In this document: piece by piece, positions 1-7,783 of the stretch
How the letters are laid out: every line of letters begins with the position of its first letter
How positions within the stretch are numbered: position 1 is the first letter of the stretch
NCBI RefSeq assembly: GCF_900215245.1
Contig: NZ_LT907842.1
Location: 2,852,001 to 2,916,000 of the forward strand
Direction of reading: 5' to 3'
Origin: Pseudomonas fluorescens
GTDB lineage: Bacteria; Pseudomonadota; Gammaproteobacteria; Pseudomonadales; Pseudomonadaceae
DNA length: 64,000 bases
Notes under the pieces: generated by a model
The model's input: only the letters and a program-made list of their open reading frames with translations
What the model was told of the DNA's origin: nothing
The model's database searches: none
Program-made: the position numbers and the translations under genes

Positions 1-1
1 C

Positions 2-520
2 TACCAGGTTGCGTCAGCCCCTCTTACTGACGCCGCCGCCGAGCAGATCCTTCCCGGCGGGCAGGGCTCGTGGGACACGCGTCAGGTACTCAGCAGCATC
101 CGCCGCGACGCTGATGGCCGCCTGTTGCTCGGCAGCCTGGGCAATGGTAACCAAAAACCGGCGTGGTTCCTCAAGGCGTGGGCTGATCGGGTGCAGCAGC
201 ATTACTTCCCATACCTCAAATCGGTGCAGTGGGAATACACCTGGACCGGTTGTATCGCCTTTACCCCGGACCACCTGATGCGCCTGTTCGAGCCAGCGCC
301 GGGCCTGGTCGCCGTAACGGGCTATAACGGACGTGGTGTGACCACCGGCAGCGTCGTGGGCAAAGCATTTGCCGACTACTTGTGTCACCAGAATCCCCAG
401 GCGTTGCCGATCCCCTTCGCGCCGATGCAGCCGTTAGCCGGGGTGGGCCTGCGCAGCTGTCTTTATGAAGCAGGATTTTCGCTGTATCACGCCGGGCAAT
501 GCCTGCGGATCGTGATCTGA
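2..520 (+). CDS. FAD-dependent oxidoreductase (DAO family), C-terminal part
   Basis: The reading frame is open from base 2 and stops with TGA at 518-520, so only the last ~172 residues are present. The segment GYNGRGVTTGSVVGKAFADY is the typical C-terminal FAD-contacting motif (G-x-N-G-R-G...G...G) of the glycine/D-amino-acid oxidase (DAO) superfamily, which includes gamma-glutamylputrescine oxidase and related amine oxidases. A preceding W-x-G-x-I-A-F-T-x-D stretch also fits this fold. The substrate cannot be read from this fragment. The gene lies upstream of livK in the same direction, but a ~385-bp gap and a sigma-54 promoter separate them, so they are probably separate units. The start lies outside the window. 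Confidence 0.82.
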   Translation, partial: YQVASAPLTDAAAEQILPGGQGSWDTRQVLSSIRRDADGRLLLGSLGNGNQKPAWFLKAWADRVQQHYFPYLKSVQWEYTWTGCIAFTPDHLMRLFEPAPGLVAVTGYNGRGVTTGSVVGKAFADYLCHQNPQALPIPFAPMQPLAGVGLRSCLYEAGFSLYHAGQCLRIVI

Positions 521-597
521 TCAGCGAAATACCGTTCAGAAGCCTGCATTTTCTTAGCAGGCTACTAATCTGTATTGGTGCAAGTCGTAGCAATCAC

Positions 598-612
598 GCA
601 CTGTAAATGTGC
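598..612. promoter_or_regulatory. NtrC-like enhancer site upstream of livK
   Basis: GCAC-N7-GTGC (GCACTGTAAATGTGC) has the outer arms and spacing of NtrC (NRI) sites. It lies ~200 bp upstream of the livK sigma-54 promoter, a usual enhancer distance. The inner CA/TG bases of the consensus are not kept, so this is a candidate only. The 521-906 gap holds this site and the promoter and no credible gene. Confidence 0.45.
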
Positions 613-809
613 AGTTCCGTTACGCACGTTGTTACAGGTGCAGGAACGACCGTTTATCCGCCTGGTTGCAGGTGCGACCTGCCAGGGTTGTACTTTTTGG
701 GTCCATTGGTTGCACCTTCAGACGCTAGACGGTTGCACGTCCTGGCAAAAGGAGTCGAAACGCCTGTAATAACAATGACACCGTGTCTTTTTGAAGAATA
801 AAAACGTAA

Positions 810-825
810 TGGCACGCGCCTTGCT
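810..825 (+). promoter_or_regulatory. sigma-54 (RpoN) promoter of livK
   Basis: TGGCAC-N5-TTGCT is an exact match to the -24/-12 consensus, with GG and GC ten bases apart. It lies ~80 bp upstream of the livK ATG on the coding strand. RpoN promoters need an activator such as NtrC, which fits nitrogen-limited expression of an amino-acid importer. The match is seen directly; regulation is inferred. Confidence 0.8.
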
Positions 826-906
826 CTTGGCTTTCTCTGAAAGTTTCAGTTGAAGGTTTGCATTGAATTCGTAGTGCCAATAAACAAAAACCTCGGAGCA
901 CCACTC

Positions 907-2043
907 ATGTCCCAGACGTTTTACAAGAAAGGTTTTCTGGCCCTCGCCGTTGCAACGGCGCTGGGTGTTTCTACGTTTGTTCAAGCTGATGTGAAGATTG
1001 GCGTGGCGGGCCCGATGACGGGTGCCAACGCTGCTTTCGGTGAGCAGTACATGAAGGGTGCCCAAGCGGCAGCCGATGTGATCAACAAGGCCGGCGGGAT
1101 CAACGGCGAGCAGATCAAACTGGTGGCCGGCGACGACGCCTGTGAGCCAAAGCAGGCCGTAGCGGTGGCTAACCGCCTGGCAGACCAGGACAAAGTCATC
1201 GGCGTGGTCGGGCACTTCTGCTCCTCCAACACCATTCCTGCCTCCGAGGTGTATGCCGACGCAGGCATCATCATGATCACCCCAGGCTCCACCAACCCGA
1301 CTGTCACCGAGCGCGGCCTGTCGGCGGTGTTCCGCATGTGCGGCCGTGATGACCAGCAAGGCATCGTCGCCGGCGACTACATCGTCGATGTGCTCAAAGG
1401 TAAGAAGGTCGCTGTTATCAACGACAAAGACACCTACGGCAAAGGCCTGGCTGACGCTACCGCTGCGCAGTTGACCAAGCGCGGCGTGAAGCCGGTGCTG
1501 GAAGAAGGCCTGACCCGTGGCGAGAAAGACTTCAGCGCCCTGGTCACCAAAATCCGCTCCACCGGTGCTGACGTGGTTTATTTCGGCGGCCTGCACCCGG
1601 AAGCCGGTCCACTGGTTCGGCAGATTCGTGAAGCCGGCCTAAAAGACGTCAAGTTCATGTCCGATGACGGCATCGTCACCGACGAACTGGTCGCCACCGC
1701 CGGCGGCAAGCAGTACGTCGATGGTGTGTACATGACTTTCGGCGCTGACCCGCGCCTGCTGCCGGACAGCAAGACCGTGGTGGAAGAGTTCCGCAAAAAC
1801 GGCACCGAACCTGAAGGCTACACCCTGTACGCCTACGCTTCGATCCAGGCCCTGGCAGCCGGTTTCAACGGTGCCAAGTCCGACAAGGGCGAAGACGCAG
1901 CCAAATGGCTGAAAGCTCACCCGGTTAAAACCGTTATGGGCGAGAAGACCTGGGACGCCAAGGGCGACCTGAAAATCTCCGACTACGTGGTTTACCAGTG
2001 GGACAAAGACGGCAAATACCACCAGCTGGAAAAGCAGAAGTAA
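907..2043 (+). CDS. livK: Branched-chain amino-acid ABC transporter, periplasmic binding protein
   Basis: 378 residues. The chosen ATG at 907 has GGAG at 895-898; an in-frame TTG at 850 would put 19 unlikely residues before the signal peptide. A Sec signal peptide covers residues ~1-27 (cut after VQA), then the mature protein starts DVKIGVAGPMTG, the hallmark of the LivJ/LivK/BraC type-I periplasmic binding fold. Two cysteines (in DDACEP and HFCSSN) match the conserved disulfide of this family. The product captures leucine/isoleucine/valine-type ligands in the periplasm and delivers them to LivHM. It is the first gene of livKHMGF; a 232-bp gap with a REP and a stem-loop separates it from livH, consistent with binding-protein mRNA exceeding that of the membrane genes. 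Exact ligand range is not readable. Confidence 0.93.
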   Translation: MSQTFYKKGFLALAVATALGVSTFVQADVKIGVAGPMTGANAAFGEQYMKGAQAAADVINKAGGINGEQIKLVAGDDACEPKQAVAVANRLADQDKVIGVVGHFCSSNTIPASEVYADAGIIMITPGSTNPTVTERGLSAVFRMCGRDDQQGIVAGDYIVDVLKGKKVAVINDKDTYGKGLADATAAQLTKRGVKPVLEEGLTRGEKDFSALVTKIRSTGADVVYFGGLHPEAGPLVRQIREAGLKDVKFMSDDGIVTDELVATAGGKQYVDGVYMTFGADPRLLPDSKTVVEEFRKNGTEPEGYTLYAYASIQALAAGFNGAKSDKGEDAAKWLKAHPVKTVMGEKTWDAKGDLKISDYVVYQWDKDGKYHQLEKQK

Positions 2044-2077
2044 GAACAAACACGATCGTTTAAGCGCCTCTGTCCCC

Positions 2078-2102
2078 TGTGGGAGCTGGCTCGCCTGCGA
2101 GA
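2078..2102. repeat. Single REP element in the livK-livH gap
   Basis: The stretch around TGTGGGAGCTGGCTCGCCTG is one REP half of the family seen repeatedly in this window. No inverted partner is nearby, so it is a singlet rather than a REPIN. Confidence 0.7.
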
Positions 2103-2231
2103 GCGGTTGCACATTCAACACAGCTGTTGGTTGTCAGTCCGTTATCGCCGGCCGGCCCGTTTCCCTCGGGGGGCGTGGTTGCCCGTCCCATCGTGTCAGG
2201 CATCAAGTCTGTCTTTTCCTCCAGAAGGGCC

Positions 2232-2249
2232 GCACACCCACCGGTGTGC
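2232..2249 (+). promoter_or_regulatory. Stem-loop between livK and livH
   Basis: GCACACC-CACC-GGTGTGC forms a perfect 7-bp stem with a 4-base loop, 26 bases upstream of the livH ATG. No T-run follows, so it is not a classic terminator. It may stabilise the livK 3' end or act as a partial attenuator. Confidence 0.4.
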
Positions 2250-2275
2250 AGGTTCTCACCGCGTGAGATTGCGTT

Positions 2276-3190
2276 ATGGATGGTATCTTCCTGCAGCAAC
2301 TGGTCAACGGCCTGACCCTCGGGTCGGTCTATGGCCTGATCGCCATCGGCTACACAATGGTCTATGGCATCATTGGCATGATCAACTTCGCCCATGGCGA
2401 GGTTTATATGATTTCCGCTTACCTCGCGGCGATCAGTCTGGCACTGCTGGCCTACTTCGGCATCGAATCCTTCCCGTTGCTCATTCTTGGCACTTTGATA
2501 TTCACCGTAGTCGTCACCGGCGTTTACGGGTGGGTCATCGAGCGTGTCGCCTACAAACCGTTGCGCAACTCCACCCGACTGGCACCGCTGATCAGCGCCA
2601 TCGGTATCTCCCTGATCCTGCAGAACTACGCCCAGATTGCTCAGGGCGCGAAACAACAAGGTATTCCTACCCTGCTGGCCGGCGCCTGGCGCGTCGATAT
2701 CGGCAGCGGGTTCGTGCAGTTGACCTACACCAAGGTGTTCATCCTGGTGGCCGCGTTTCTCGGCATGGGGCTGCTGACCTACATCATCAAATACACCAAG
2801 CTCGGCCGCATGTGCCGTGCCACCCAGCAAGACCGCAAGATGGCGTCGATCCTCGGTATCAACACCGACCGGGTGATCTCCTACGTATTCGTGATCGGTG
2901 CAGCCATGGCGGCCCTGGCCGGCGTGCTGATTACCCTGAATTACGGCACGTTCGACTTCTACGCCGGCTTCATCATCGGCATCAAGGCGTTTACCGCAGC
3001 GGTACTCGGCGGCATCGGTTCCCTGCCTGGGGCCATGCTCGGCGGGATCATCCTGGGTATCTCCGAGTCGCTGTTCTCGGGGTTGATCAACTCTGACTAC
3101 AAAGACGTGTTCAGTTTCTCCCTGCTGGTGGTGATTCTGATTTTCCGTCCTCAGGGCCTGCTTGGTCGTCCGCTCGTGGCGAAGGTGTAA
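2276..3190 (+). CDS. livH: Branched-chain amino-acid ABC transporter permease LivH
   Basis: 304 residues, the normal LivH/BraD length, starting DGIFLQQLVNGLTLGSVYGL. It contains about eight hydrophobic segments and the family motif around YGIIGMINFAHGEVYM, with the cytoplasmic coupling region around residues 205-220 (SILGINTDRV). It forms half of the inner-membrane channel, pairing with LivM and driven by LivG/LivF. The stop lies 2 bp before livM, so the two are translationally linked. The start codon has only a weak Shine-Dalgarno sequence, consistent with lower expression than livK. Confidence 0.95.
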   Translation: MDGIFLQQLVNGLTLGSVYGLIAIGYTMVYGIIGMINFAHGEVYMISAYLAAISLALLAYFGIESFPLLILGTLIFTVVVTGVYGWVIERVAYKPLRNSTRLAPLISAIGISLILQNYAQIAQGAKQQGIPTLLAGAWRVDIGSGFVQLTYTKVFILVAAFLGMGLLTYIIKYTKLGRMCRATQQDRKMASILGINTDRVISYVFVIGAAMAALAGVLITLNYGTFDFYAGFIIGIKAFTAAVLGGIGSLPGAMLGGIILGISESLFSGLINSDYKDVFSFSLLVVILIFRPQGLLGRPLVAKV

Positions 3191-3192
3191 AC

Positions 3193-4470
3193 ATGTCTGC
3201 TGCCAAATCTATCGATATCAAGAAAAGTGTCGTCGATACGGTCCTTGCCGGGCTGATTTCGTTGATCGTGTTCGGTCCGATCGTCGGCGTGGTCCTCGAC
3301 GGCTACGGCTTCAACCTGCAACCGGCCCGTGTGGCCGTCCTGGTCGCCATCGTGATGGTCGGCCGCTTTGCCATGAGCCTGTTCCTGCAAACGCCCAAAG
3401 GGGCGAAGATTCTGCAGGGTTTCGAGACCAGTGGCTCCGGCGTGCACGTGCTGCCGCCGGACTACAAGTCGCGGCTGCGCTGGATCATCCCGGCGCTGAT
3501 CGTGATCGCCATCGTGTTCCCGATCTTCGCCAACAAGTACCTGCTGACCGTGGTCATCCTCGGGCTGATCTACGTGCTGCTCGGCCTGGGCCTGAACATC
3601 GTGGTGGGCCTGGCCGGTCTGCTGGACCTGGGTTATGTGGCGTTCTACGCCATCGGTGCCTACGGCCTGGCGCTGGGTTATCAGTACCTCGGCCTGGGCT
3701 TTTGGACGGTGCTGCCACTGGCGGCCATCTGTGCGGCGCTGGCGGGGTGCATACTCGGGTTCCCGGTGCTGCGAATGCACGGTGACTACCTGGCCATCGT
3801 GACCTTGGGCTTCGGTGAAATCATTCGACTGGTGCTCAACAACTGGCTGTCGTTTACCGGTGGGCCGAACGGCATGCCGGTGCCTTCGCCGACCTTCCTT
3901 GGCCTGGAGTTCGGGCGTAAAGCAAAGGATGGCGGGATTCCGTTCCATGAGTTCTTCGGCATCGATTACAACCCCAACATCAAGTTCATGTTCATCTATA
4001 TCGTGCTGTTCCTGGTGGTGCTGGCCGTGCTGTACATCAAGCATCGCCTGACCCGCATGCCGGTCGGCCGCGCCTGGGAAGCCTTGCGCGAAGATGAAAT
4101 CGCCTGCCGTTCCATGGGCCTGAACCACGTACTGGTCAAACTCTCGGCATTTACCATCGGTGCGTCCACGGCCGGTCTGGCCGGAGTGTTCTTTGCCAGC
4201 TACCAGGGCTTCGTCAACCCGTCGTCGTTTACCTTCTTCGAGTCGGCGCTGATCCTGGCCATCGTGGTGTTGGGCGGCATGGGGTCGACCGTCGGCGTGG
4301 TGATCGCGGCGTTCGTATTGACGGTGGCGCCGGAACTGTTGCGCAGCTTCTCCGAGTACCGCGTGCTGTTGTTTGGCGTGTTGATGGTGGTGATGATGAT
4401 CTGGCGACCGCGCGGCCTGATTCGGATCAGCCGAACCGGTGTGACCCCACGTAAAGGAGTGGCGCCATGA
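3193..4470 (+). CDS. livM: Branched-chain amino-acid ABC transporter permease LivM
   Basis: 425 residues. The first ~110 residues form the extra N-terminal membrane domain (DUF3382 type) common in proteobacterial LivM. The permease core follows, with GLNIVVGLAGLLDLGYVAFY near residue 135 and the coupling-helix segment WEALREDEIACRSMGLN near residue 295. It forms the channel with LivH. Its stop overlaps the livG start by 4 bp (ATGA at 4467-4470), a sign of a single operon. Confidence 0.95.
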   Translation: MSAAKSIDIKKSVVDTVLAGLISLIVFGPIVGVVLDGYGFNLQPARVAVLVAIVMVGRFAMSLFLQTPKGAKILQGFETSGSGVHVLPPDYKSRLRWIIPALIVIAIVFPIFANKYLLTVVILGLIYVLLGLGLNIVVGLAGLLDLGYVAFYAIGAYGLALGYQYLGLGFWTVLPLAAICAALAGCILGFPVLRMHGDYLAIVTLGFGEIIRLVLNNWLSFTGGPNGMPVPSPTFLGLEFGRKAKDGGIPFHEFFGIDYNPNIKFMFIYIVLFLVVLAVLYIKHRLTRMPVGRAWEALREDEIACRSMGLNHVLVKLSAFTIGASTAGLAGVFFASYQGFVNPSSFTFFESALILAIVVLGGMGSTVGVVIAAFVLTVAPELLRSFSEYRVLLFGVLMVVMMIWRPRGLIRISRTGVTPRKGVAP

Positions 4471-5342
4471 GCAAGGAAGTCGTGCTGTCCGTGGAACATC
4501 TGATGATGCACTTCGGTGGCATCAAGGCCTTGAGCGATGTGAGCCTCAAGGTCGAACGCAACTCGATCTTCGCCCTGATCGGCCCCAACGGCGCCGGCAA
4601 GACCACCGTGTTCAACTGCCTCACCGGCTTCTACAAAGCCAGTGGCGGCAAAATCGAACTCAACGTGCGGGGTAAACAGACCAACGTGATCCAACTGCTC
4701 GGTGAGCGCTTTAAAGCGGTGGACTTCGTGTCGCCGAAAAGCTTCCTCAGCCGTGTCTACTACAAGATGTTCGGTGGCACCCACCTGGTGAACCGCGCAG
4801 GCTTGGCGCGGACCTTCCAGAACATTCGCCTGTTCAAGGAAATGTCGGTGTTGGAAAACCTGCTGGTGGCCCAGCACATGTGGGTCAACCGCAGCATGCT
4901 CGCGGGCATCCTCAACACCAAAGGCTATCGCAAGGCCGAGAGCGACGCCCTCGACCACGCGTTCTACTGGCTGGAAGTGGTCGACCTGGTGGACTGCGCC
5001 AACCGCCTGGCCGGTGAGCTTTCCTACGGCCAGCAGCGCCGCCTGGAAATCGCCCGGGCCATGTGCACCCGGCCGCAGATCATTTGCCTGGACGAGCCGG
5101 CAGCGGGTCTCAACCCCCAGGAAACCGAAGCGCTCAGCGCGATGATTCGCCTGCTGCGCGACGAACACGACCTCACGGTGGTGCTGATCGAACACGACAT
5201 GGGCATGGTAATGAGTATTTCCGACCACATCGTGGTGCTTGACCACGGCAACGTCATCGCCGAAGGCGGCCCGGAAGCGATCCGCAATGATCCAAAAGTG
5301 ATTGCCGCCTACCTGGGCGCAGACGAAGAGGAGTTGGTATGA
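4467..5342 (+). CDS. livG: Branched-chain amino-acid ABC transporter ATPase LivG
   Basis: 291 residues. Walker A GPNGAGKTT is at residues 39-47, the signature LSYGQQ at 185-190, Walker B ICLDEPAAG near 205 and the switch His in LIEHDMG. Together with LivF it hydrolyses ATP to power LivHM. The protein is ~35 residues longer than the usual ~255; the extra length lies between Walker A and the Q-loop region (NVRGKQTNV... to ...GTHLVNRAG, residues ~68-108). It overlaps livM and livF by 4 bp each. Confidence 0.94.
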   Translation: MSKEVVLSVEHLMMHFGGIKALSDVSLKVERNSIFALIGPNGAGKTTVFNCLTGFYKASGGKIELNVRGKQTNVIQLLGERFKAVDFVSPKSFLSRVYYKMFGGTHLVNRAGLARTFQNIRLFKEMSVLENLLVAQHMWVNRSMLAGILNTKGYRKAESDALDHAFYWLEVVDLVDCANRLAGELSYGQQRRLEIARAMCTRPQIICLDEPAAGLNPQETEALSAMIRLLRDEHDLTVVLIEHDMGMVMSISDHIVVLDHGNVIAEGGPEAIRNDPKVIAAYLGADEEELV

Positions 5343-6055
5343 GTGCACCTATCCTCGAAATGAAAGACCTGGACGTGTTTTACGGCCCGATCCAGGCCCT
5401 GAAAAAAGTCTCGCTGCACATCAACGAAGGCGAAACCGTCAGCCTGATCGGCTCCAACGGCGCGGGTAAATCCACGCTGCTGATGTCGATCTTCGGCCAG
5501 CCACGGGCCGAGTCGGGGCAAATCATCTACAACGGCGTCGACATTACCCACAAGTCGTCCCACTACATCGCGTCCAACGGCATTGCGCAGTCGCCGGAAG
5601 GGCGGCGGGTGTTCCCCGACATGACCGTCGAGGAAAACCTGCTGATGGGCACCATCCCGATTGGCGACAAATTCGCCCAGGAAGACATGCAGCGCATGTT
5701 CGAGCTGTTCCCCCGCCTCAAGGAGCGGCGTACCCAGCGGGCGATGACCATGTCCGGTGGGGAGCAGCAAATGCTCGCCATTGCCCGTGCACTGATGAGC
5801 CGGCCCAAGTTGTTGCTGCTGGATGAGCCAAGCCTGGGCCTGGCGCCGATTGTGGTGAAGCAGATCTTCGCCACTCTGCGCGAGCTGGCGGCCACTGGGA
5901 TGACCATCTTCCTGGTGGAACAGAACGCCAACCACGCACTGCGCCTGTCGGACCGAGCGTATGTGATGGTCAACGGTGAGATTCGCCTCACAGGCACCGG
6001 CAAGGAGCTGCTGGTGAATGAAGAGGTGCGTAACGCCTATCTGGGCGGTCACTGA
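5339..6055 (+). CDS. livF: Branched-chain amino-acid ABC transporter ATPase LivF
   Basis: 238 residues, normal for LivF. Walker A GSNGAGKST is at residues 38-46, the signature MSGGEQQ at 138-144, Walker B LLLLDEPSLG near 158 and the switch His in NANHALRLS. It is the second ATPase of the Liv importer and the last gene of the operon. A REPIN lies directly downstream in place of an obvious terminator. Confidence 0.95.
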   Translation: MSAPILEMKDLDVFYGPIQALKKVSLHINEGETVSLIGSNGAGKSTLLMSIFGQPRAESGQIIYNGVDITHKSSHYIASNGIAQSPEGRRVFPDMTVEENLLMGTIPIGDKFAQEDMQRMFELFPRLKERRTQRAMTMSGGEQQMLAIARALMSRPKLLLLDEPSLGLAPIVVKQIFATLRELAATGMTIFLVEQNANHALRLSDRAYVMVNGEIRLTGTGKELLVNEEVRNAYLGGH

Positions 6056-6080
6056 TCGCAAATTTTGACGCATGACCCCT

Positions 6081-6167
6081 GTGGGAGGGGGCTTGCTCCC
6101 GATAGTGGAGTGTCAGTTTGCGAAGTGCGGGCTGACAAATTGCTATCGGGAGCAAGCCCCTTCCCAC
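6081..6167. repeat. REPIN (paired inverted REPs) after livF
   Basis: GTGGGAGGGGGCTTGCTCCC at 6081 is matched in inverse orientation by GGGAGCAAGCCCCTTCCCAC at 6148-6167, with a ~40-bp spacer. This is the two-REP palindromic unit of fluorescens-group pseudomonads. Confidence 0.85.
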
Positions 6168-6170
6168 ATT

Positions 6171-6833
6171 TGTTTTTGGGTCGCTTTCGAAATTGTGGAA
6201 AACAAATCCAGCCGCCCTCTAAAGCGCGACATATAGCCGCCGCAAATCCCTGTTTTGTCACAGTTTTGACTTGTCCCCATTCACTGTGGAACCGGCTGTG
6301 GGTAACGTGGGAGTAGCTGGCTGAAAGCCTTTAACGGCGCGGGCTGTAGCGCGGTGGTTGTTTTATGATCAGTGGGTTTTTCGTGACCACGCAAGGGATT
6401 TGTCAACCTGTTTAAAGACACAGGTATATGACCGATTTATGTCCCTTCAGCCTGTGGATAAGTCTGTGACTAAACTCTGGAAAGACGGCCGCAGAGGCCG
6501 GAATGACTGGCCTGGAGCCATCGTTCGGATTTCGCCTGTGTGCATGGGCCTACATACGCCCCGTCCAAGGTCAAGCAAAAAACTTTCTAAAACTGCCTGC
6601 AAGCCTTGTACATAGCGGCTTGAGCCGTTTTGCACTTGCCCCCAAAGACTGTGGGCGCAGTTGTGGATAACCTGCGCGCATATGGCTGCAAGGCCCGGTT
6701 TACATGGGTTAGATGTGAATGGTTAAAAATTGATCAGTCGTAGATGAAGGTGTGTGCTTAGCGGTTGCCGCAACGACGGCGTAAGGGCATTCTGCTGGCT
6801 GTTTTTTTTCCCGATGCCCGCAAGGAGAACACC
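6171..6833. other. Gene-free, AT-richer stretch with DnaA boxes
   Basis: No credible gene lies in these 663 bp. Exact DnaA boxes (TTATCCACA on the minus strand) are at 6453-6461 and 6662-6670, and a one-mismatch box (TTACCCACA) is at 6297-6305. Base composition is clearly richer in A/T than the flanking genes (e.g. 6360-6460). Two further exact boxes occur at 9096-9104 and 9225-9233 inside the AGE-family gene. The role is unknown; a DnaA-titrating or DnaA-regulated locus is possible. Confidence 0.5.
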
Positions 6834-7601
6834 ATGTCCGACACGCTGTTTATTACTGGCGCAACCTCAGGCTTCGGCGAAGCCTGCGCCCGTCGTTTTG
6901 CCGAAGCCGGCTGGAAACTGGTGCTCACCGGTCGGCGTGCCGACCGATTGAATGCCTTGGTTGAAGAGCTTTCCAAGCAGACTGAAGTGCACGGCCTGGT
7001 CGTGGACGTGCGTGACCGCAAGGGCATGGAAGACGCGATTGCCAATCTGCCGCCATCGTTCGCCAAGCTGCGCGGGCTGATCAACAACGCCGGCCTGGCC
7101 GTGGGCACCGACCCTGCGCCCAAGTGCAGCCTCGACGATTGGGAAACCATGGTCGACACCAACATCAAAGGCCTGCTGACCACCACCAGCCTGTTGTTGC
7201 CGCGCCTGATCGCTCACGGCCGTGGCGCCGGGATCATCAACCTGGGTTCGATCGCCGGTAGCTATCCGTATCCGGGCAGCCACGTGTATGGCGGCTCCAA
7301 GGCGTTCGTGAAGCAATTCTCGCTGAACCTGCGCTGCGACCTGCAAGGCACCGGCGTGCGTGTGACCAACATCGAGCCAGGCTTGTGCGAGAGCGAGTTC
7401 TCGCTGGTGCGCTTCGGCGGTGACCAGGCGCGCTACGACGCCACCTACGCCGGCGCCGAGCCGATCCAGCCGCAGGATATCGCCGACACCATCTTCTGGG
7501 TGCTCAACACCCCGGCGCACGTCAACATCAACCGTCTTGAGTTGATGCCGGTGAGCCAGACCTGGGCTGGGTTTGCGATTGAGCGCGGGGCTAAAGGCTA
7601 A
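6834..7601 (+). CDS. Short-chain dehydrogenase/reductase, YdfG-like
   Basis: 255 residues from ATG 6834, preceded by AAGGAG at 6820-6825; the longer in-frame start at 6765 lacks this. A classical SDR: the Rossmann motif TGATSGFG is at residues 8-15, NNAG near 84-87, catalytic Ser139, and the Tyr152/Lys156 pair in Y-G-G-S-K. An Arg pair after the second strand (GRRADR) suggests NADP(H). It closely resembles E. coli YdfG (3-hydroxy acid / L-allo-threonine dehydrogenase), a cytosolic enzyme. No operon partner is evident: REPINs and hairpins flank it. Confidence 0.88.
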   Translation: MSDTLFITGATSGFGEACARRFAEAGWKLVLTGRRADRLNALVEELSKQTEVHGLVVDVRDRKGMEDAIANLPPSFAKLRGLINNAGLAVGTDPAPKCSLDDWETMVDTNIKGLLTTTSLLLPRLIAHGRGAGIINLGSIAGSYPYPGSHVYGGSKAFVKQFSLNLRCDLQGTGVRVTNIEPGLCESEFSLVRFGGDQARYDATYAGAEPIQPQDIADTIFWVLNTPAHVNINRLELMPVSQTWAGFAIERGAKG

Positions 7602-7614
7602 GACCGAGTTGCGG

Positions 7615-7692
7615 CCATCGCGGGCAAGCCCGGCTCCCACATGTTGACCGTGTGAACCCGATCAAATGTGGGCGCTGGCTTGCCAGCGATGG
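7615..7692. repeat. REPIN between SDR and cation transporter genes
   Basis: Inverted REPs: GCGGGCAAGCCCGGCTCCCAC on the left arm and GTGGGCGCTGGCTTGCCAGC on the right arm, ~25 bp apart. Confidence 0.8.
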
Positions 7693-7736
7693 CGTCAAAT
7701 CGGCCAAAACACGACATAAGGTACACTCCACCCCGT

Positions 7737-7770
7737 AAAACCCCTCCGCACTGTGCGGTTTAAAGGTTTT
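7737..7770 (+). promoter_or_regulatory. 5' leader hairpin upstream of the CDF transporter gene
   Basis: AAAACC...GGTTTT flank an inner CCGCAC-T-GTGCGG stem, a two-tier inverted repeat ending ~14 bp before the GTG start. It could control translation or be the end of an upstream transcript. No known riboswitch consensus was recognised. Confidence 0.35.
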
Positions 7771-7783
7771 GACGGGAGGAAAT

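Noticed and set aside
718..1596. 292-aa reading frame opposite livK
   Set aside because: Antisense shadow of a well-supported gene in high-GC DNA; no motif, no ribosome site.
2060..2830. 256-aa reading frame opposite livH
   Set aside because: Low-complexity Gln/Asp/His-rich composition typical of antisense frames; the sense gene is certain.
6358..6615. 85-aa frame in the DnaA-box intergenic region
   Set aside because: No ribosome site, no signal or domain, and it spans a DnaA box; treated as non-coding.
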